Source: Melioribacteraceae bacterium
GTDB lineage: Bacteria; Bacteroidota; Ignavibacteria; Ignavibacteriales; Melioribacteraceae
NCBI GenBank assembly: GCA_026987055.1
Contig: JALSNL010000432.1
Location: forward strand, 1-6,510
Direction: 5' to 3'
Length of the DNA: 6,510 bases
Shown: positions 5,583 to 6,510 of the stretch, piece after piece
Layout of the letters: every line of letters starts with the position of its first letter
Numbering within the stretch: the stretch's first letter is position 1
Notes under the pieces: generated by a model
Databases searched by the model: none
What the model saw: only the letters and a program-made list of their open reading frames with translations
What the model was told of the DNA's origin: nothing
Made by a program: the position numbers and the translations under genes

Positions 5583-6510
5583 ATGAATACTCTTTATAGA
5601 AACATAATAACAATCTTTTTTCTTTTTACATTTCAATTGGCTATTGCACAAATAACTCCGCAAGAAGCTGTACAAAAAATTGCAAGAGGAATTAATCTTG
5701 GCAACACATTAGAGCCACCAACAGAAGGAGCTTGGAACAATGGTGCGGTACAAAAATATTATTTTGATGATTACAGCAATGCCGGATTTGCTTGTGTAAG
5801 AATTCCTGTAAGATGGGATGAACATACCGAAACATCTTCTCCTTTTAGAATTGACCCTGCTTGGATGAACCGAGTTGAAGAAGTTGTTGATTGGGGATTA
5901 TCTAGAGGCTTGTATATTATTATTAATTCCCATCATGATAATTGGATAAAAGACAATTATAACGAATTAAACAAAGAACGTTTTGATAGCATCTGGAGTC
6001 AAATTTCATTTAGGTTTAAAAGAAAATCCGACAAATTATTTTTTGAAATTATTAACGAACCTATAGGATTAACGGTTGAACAAGTTGATGATTTAAACCA
6101 ACGGGAACTTTCCATAATACGTAAAAAGAATCCAACACGAATTGTAATTTATTCCGGAAACGAATGGTCGGCTTTAGATAGATTGATGGAAGCAAAAATA
6201 CCTAACGACAATTACGTTATTGCCTATTTTCACATGTATGATCCTTGGAACTTTGCAGGAAAAGGAAACGGTACTTGGGGCAGTATTTCCGATATAAACA
6301 AAATAAAATCTCAATTTGCTACTGCACATAATTGGTCGGTCAGTAATAATATTCCGGTTATATTAAGTGAATTCGGAGCAATTAAAAAATGTGATTACAA
6401 TTCCCGGATGCTGTTTTATTCAACCTATGTTGAACAAGCTTTAAAACATAAGATTCCCTTTATGGTTTGGGACGACGGAGGAGATTTTCAAGTTTATGAA
6501 AGAGCTGCCA
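5583..6510 (+). CDS. Secreted glycoside hydrolase family 5 (endoglucanase-like), 3' end outside window
   Basis: The frame from ATG 5583 is open to the window edge (309 residues). A short hydrophobic signal peptide (about 1-22, ending AIA before Q23) predicts export by Sec, so the enzyme acts outside the cytoplasm. The GH5 TIM-barrel pattern is clear: RGINLGNTLE (35-44), VRIPVRWDEH (72-81, with conserved Arg73), NSHHDNW (115-121), FEIINEP (154-160, general acid/base Glu159), AYFHMYDPW (214-222) and LSEFGA (261-266, nucleophile Glu263). VWDDGG (295-300) contains the conserved Trp296. These are the residues of a retaining beta-glycosidase acting on beta-1,4-linked glucans or mannans. The pattern fits a cellulase or endoglucanase, but I cannot fix the GH5 subfamily or substrate. 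Only about 10 residues follow VWDDGG, so any C-terminal domain or type IX secretion sorting signal is not visible. The ATG has no Shine-Dalgarno and follows the promoter described above. Confidence 0.95.
   Translation, partial: MNTLYRNIITIFFLFTFQLAIAQITPQEAVQKIARGINLGNTLEPPTEGAWNNGAVQKYYFDDYSNAGFACVRIPVRWDEHTETSSPFRIDPAWMNRVEEVVDWGLSRGLYIIINSHHDNWIKDNYNELNKERFDSIWSQISFRFKRKSDKLFFEIINEPIGLTVEQVDDLNQRELSIIRKKNPTRIVIYSGNEWSALDRLMEAKIPNDNYVIAYFHMYDPWNFAGKGNGTWGSISDINKIKSQFATAHNWSVSNNIPVILSEFGAIKKCDYNSRMLFYSTYVEQALKHKIPFMVWDDGGDFQVYERAA

Noticed and set aside
5454..5675. Minus-strand 73-codon open frame
   Set aside because: It runs antisense through the GH5 signal-peptide coding region and AT-rich spacer, and its Cys/Lys-rich translation resembles no protein I know.

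Overview
The window is AT-rich (roughly two thirds A+T) bacterial chromosome with standard bacterial genes. It mixes genes with clear Shine-Dalgarno sequences and genes without one. Matches to the Bacteroidota-type -7 promoter element (TAnnTTTG) lie just upstream of four of the gene starts. Together with a secreted GH5 glycosidase, this suggests a member of the Bacteroidota/Chlorobiota/Ignavibacteriota group. That placement is inference from composition and protein style; no marker gene allows a firm assignment.

Layout from left to right. Positions 2-487 (+) are the C-terminal half of a thioredoxin-reductase-like FAD/NAD(P) oxidoreductase, cut by the window edge. A 139-bp spacer follows, holding a possible 9-codon ORF behind a good Shine-Dalgarno. 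Positions 627-1405 (+) are a ParA/Soj-type ATPase gene broken by one apparent missing base near 1133; restoring it gives a normal 259-residue protein. uvrB lies at 3439-1427 (-), convergent with the ParA gene and only 21 bp from it. Upstream of uvrB on the same strand is a class-III-like polyphosphate kinase 2 gene, ppk2 (4401-3529, -). A 215-bp divergent spacer separates ppk2 from an unrecognised 240-residue acidic cytoplasmic protein (4617-5339, +). A 243-bp spacer with a hairpin and short repeats leads to the start of a secreted GH5 endoglucanase-like gene (5583 onward, +), which runs off the right edge.

Functionally this looks like ordinary chromosome: redox metabolism, nucleotide excision repair, polyphosphate-driven nucleotide phosphorylation and polysaccharide hydrolysis, with no evident shared pathway. 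I see no insertion sequence, CRISPR array, tRNA, rRNA or phage gene. The items most worth a second look are the frameshifted orphan ParA with a non-standard signature, the recurrent TAnnTTTG elements, the unknown 240-residue protein, and the mini-ORF upstream of the ParA gene. I did not find convincing evidence of a new multi-gene system.
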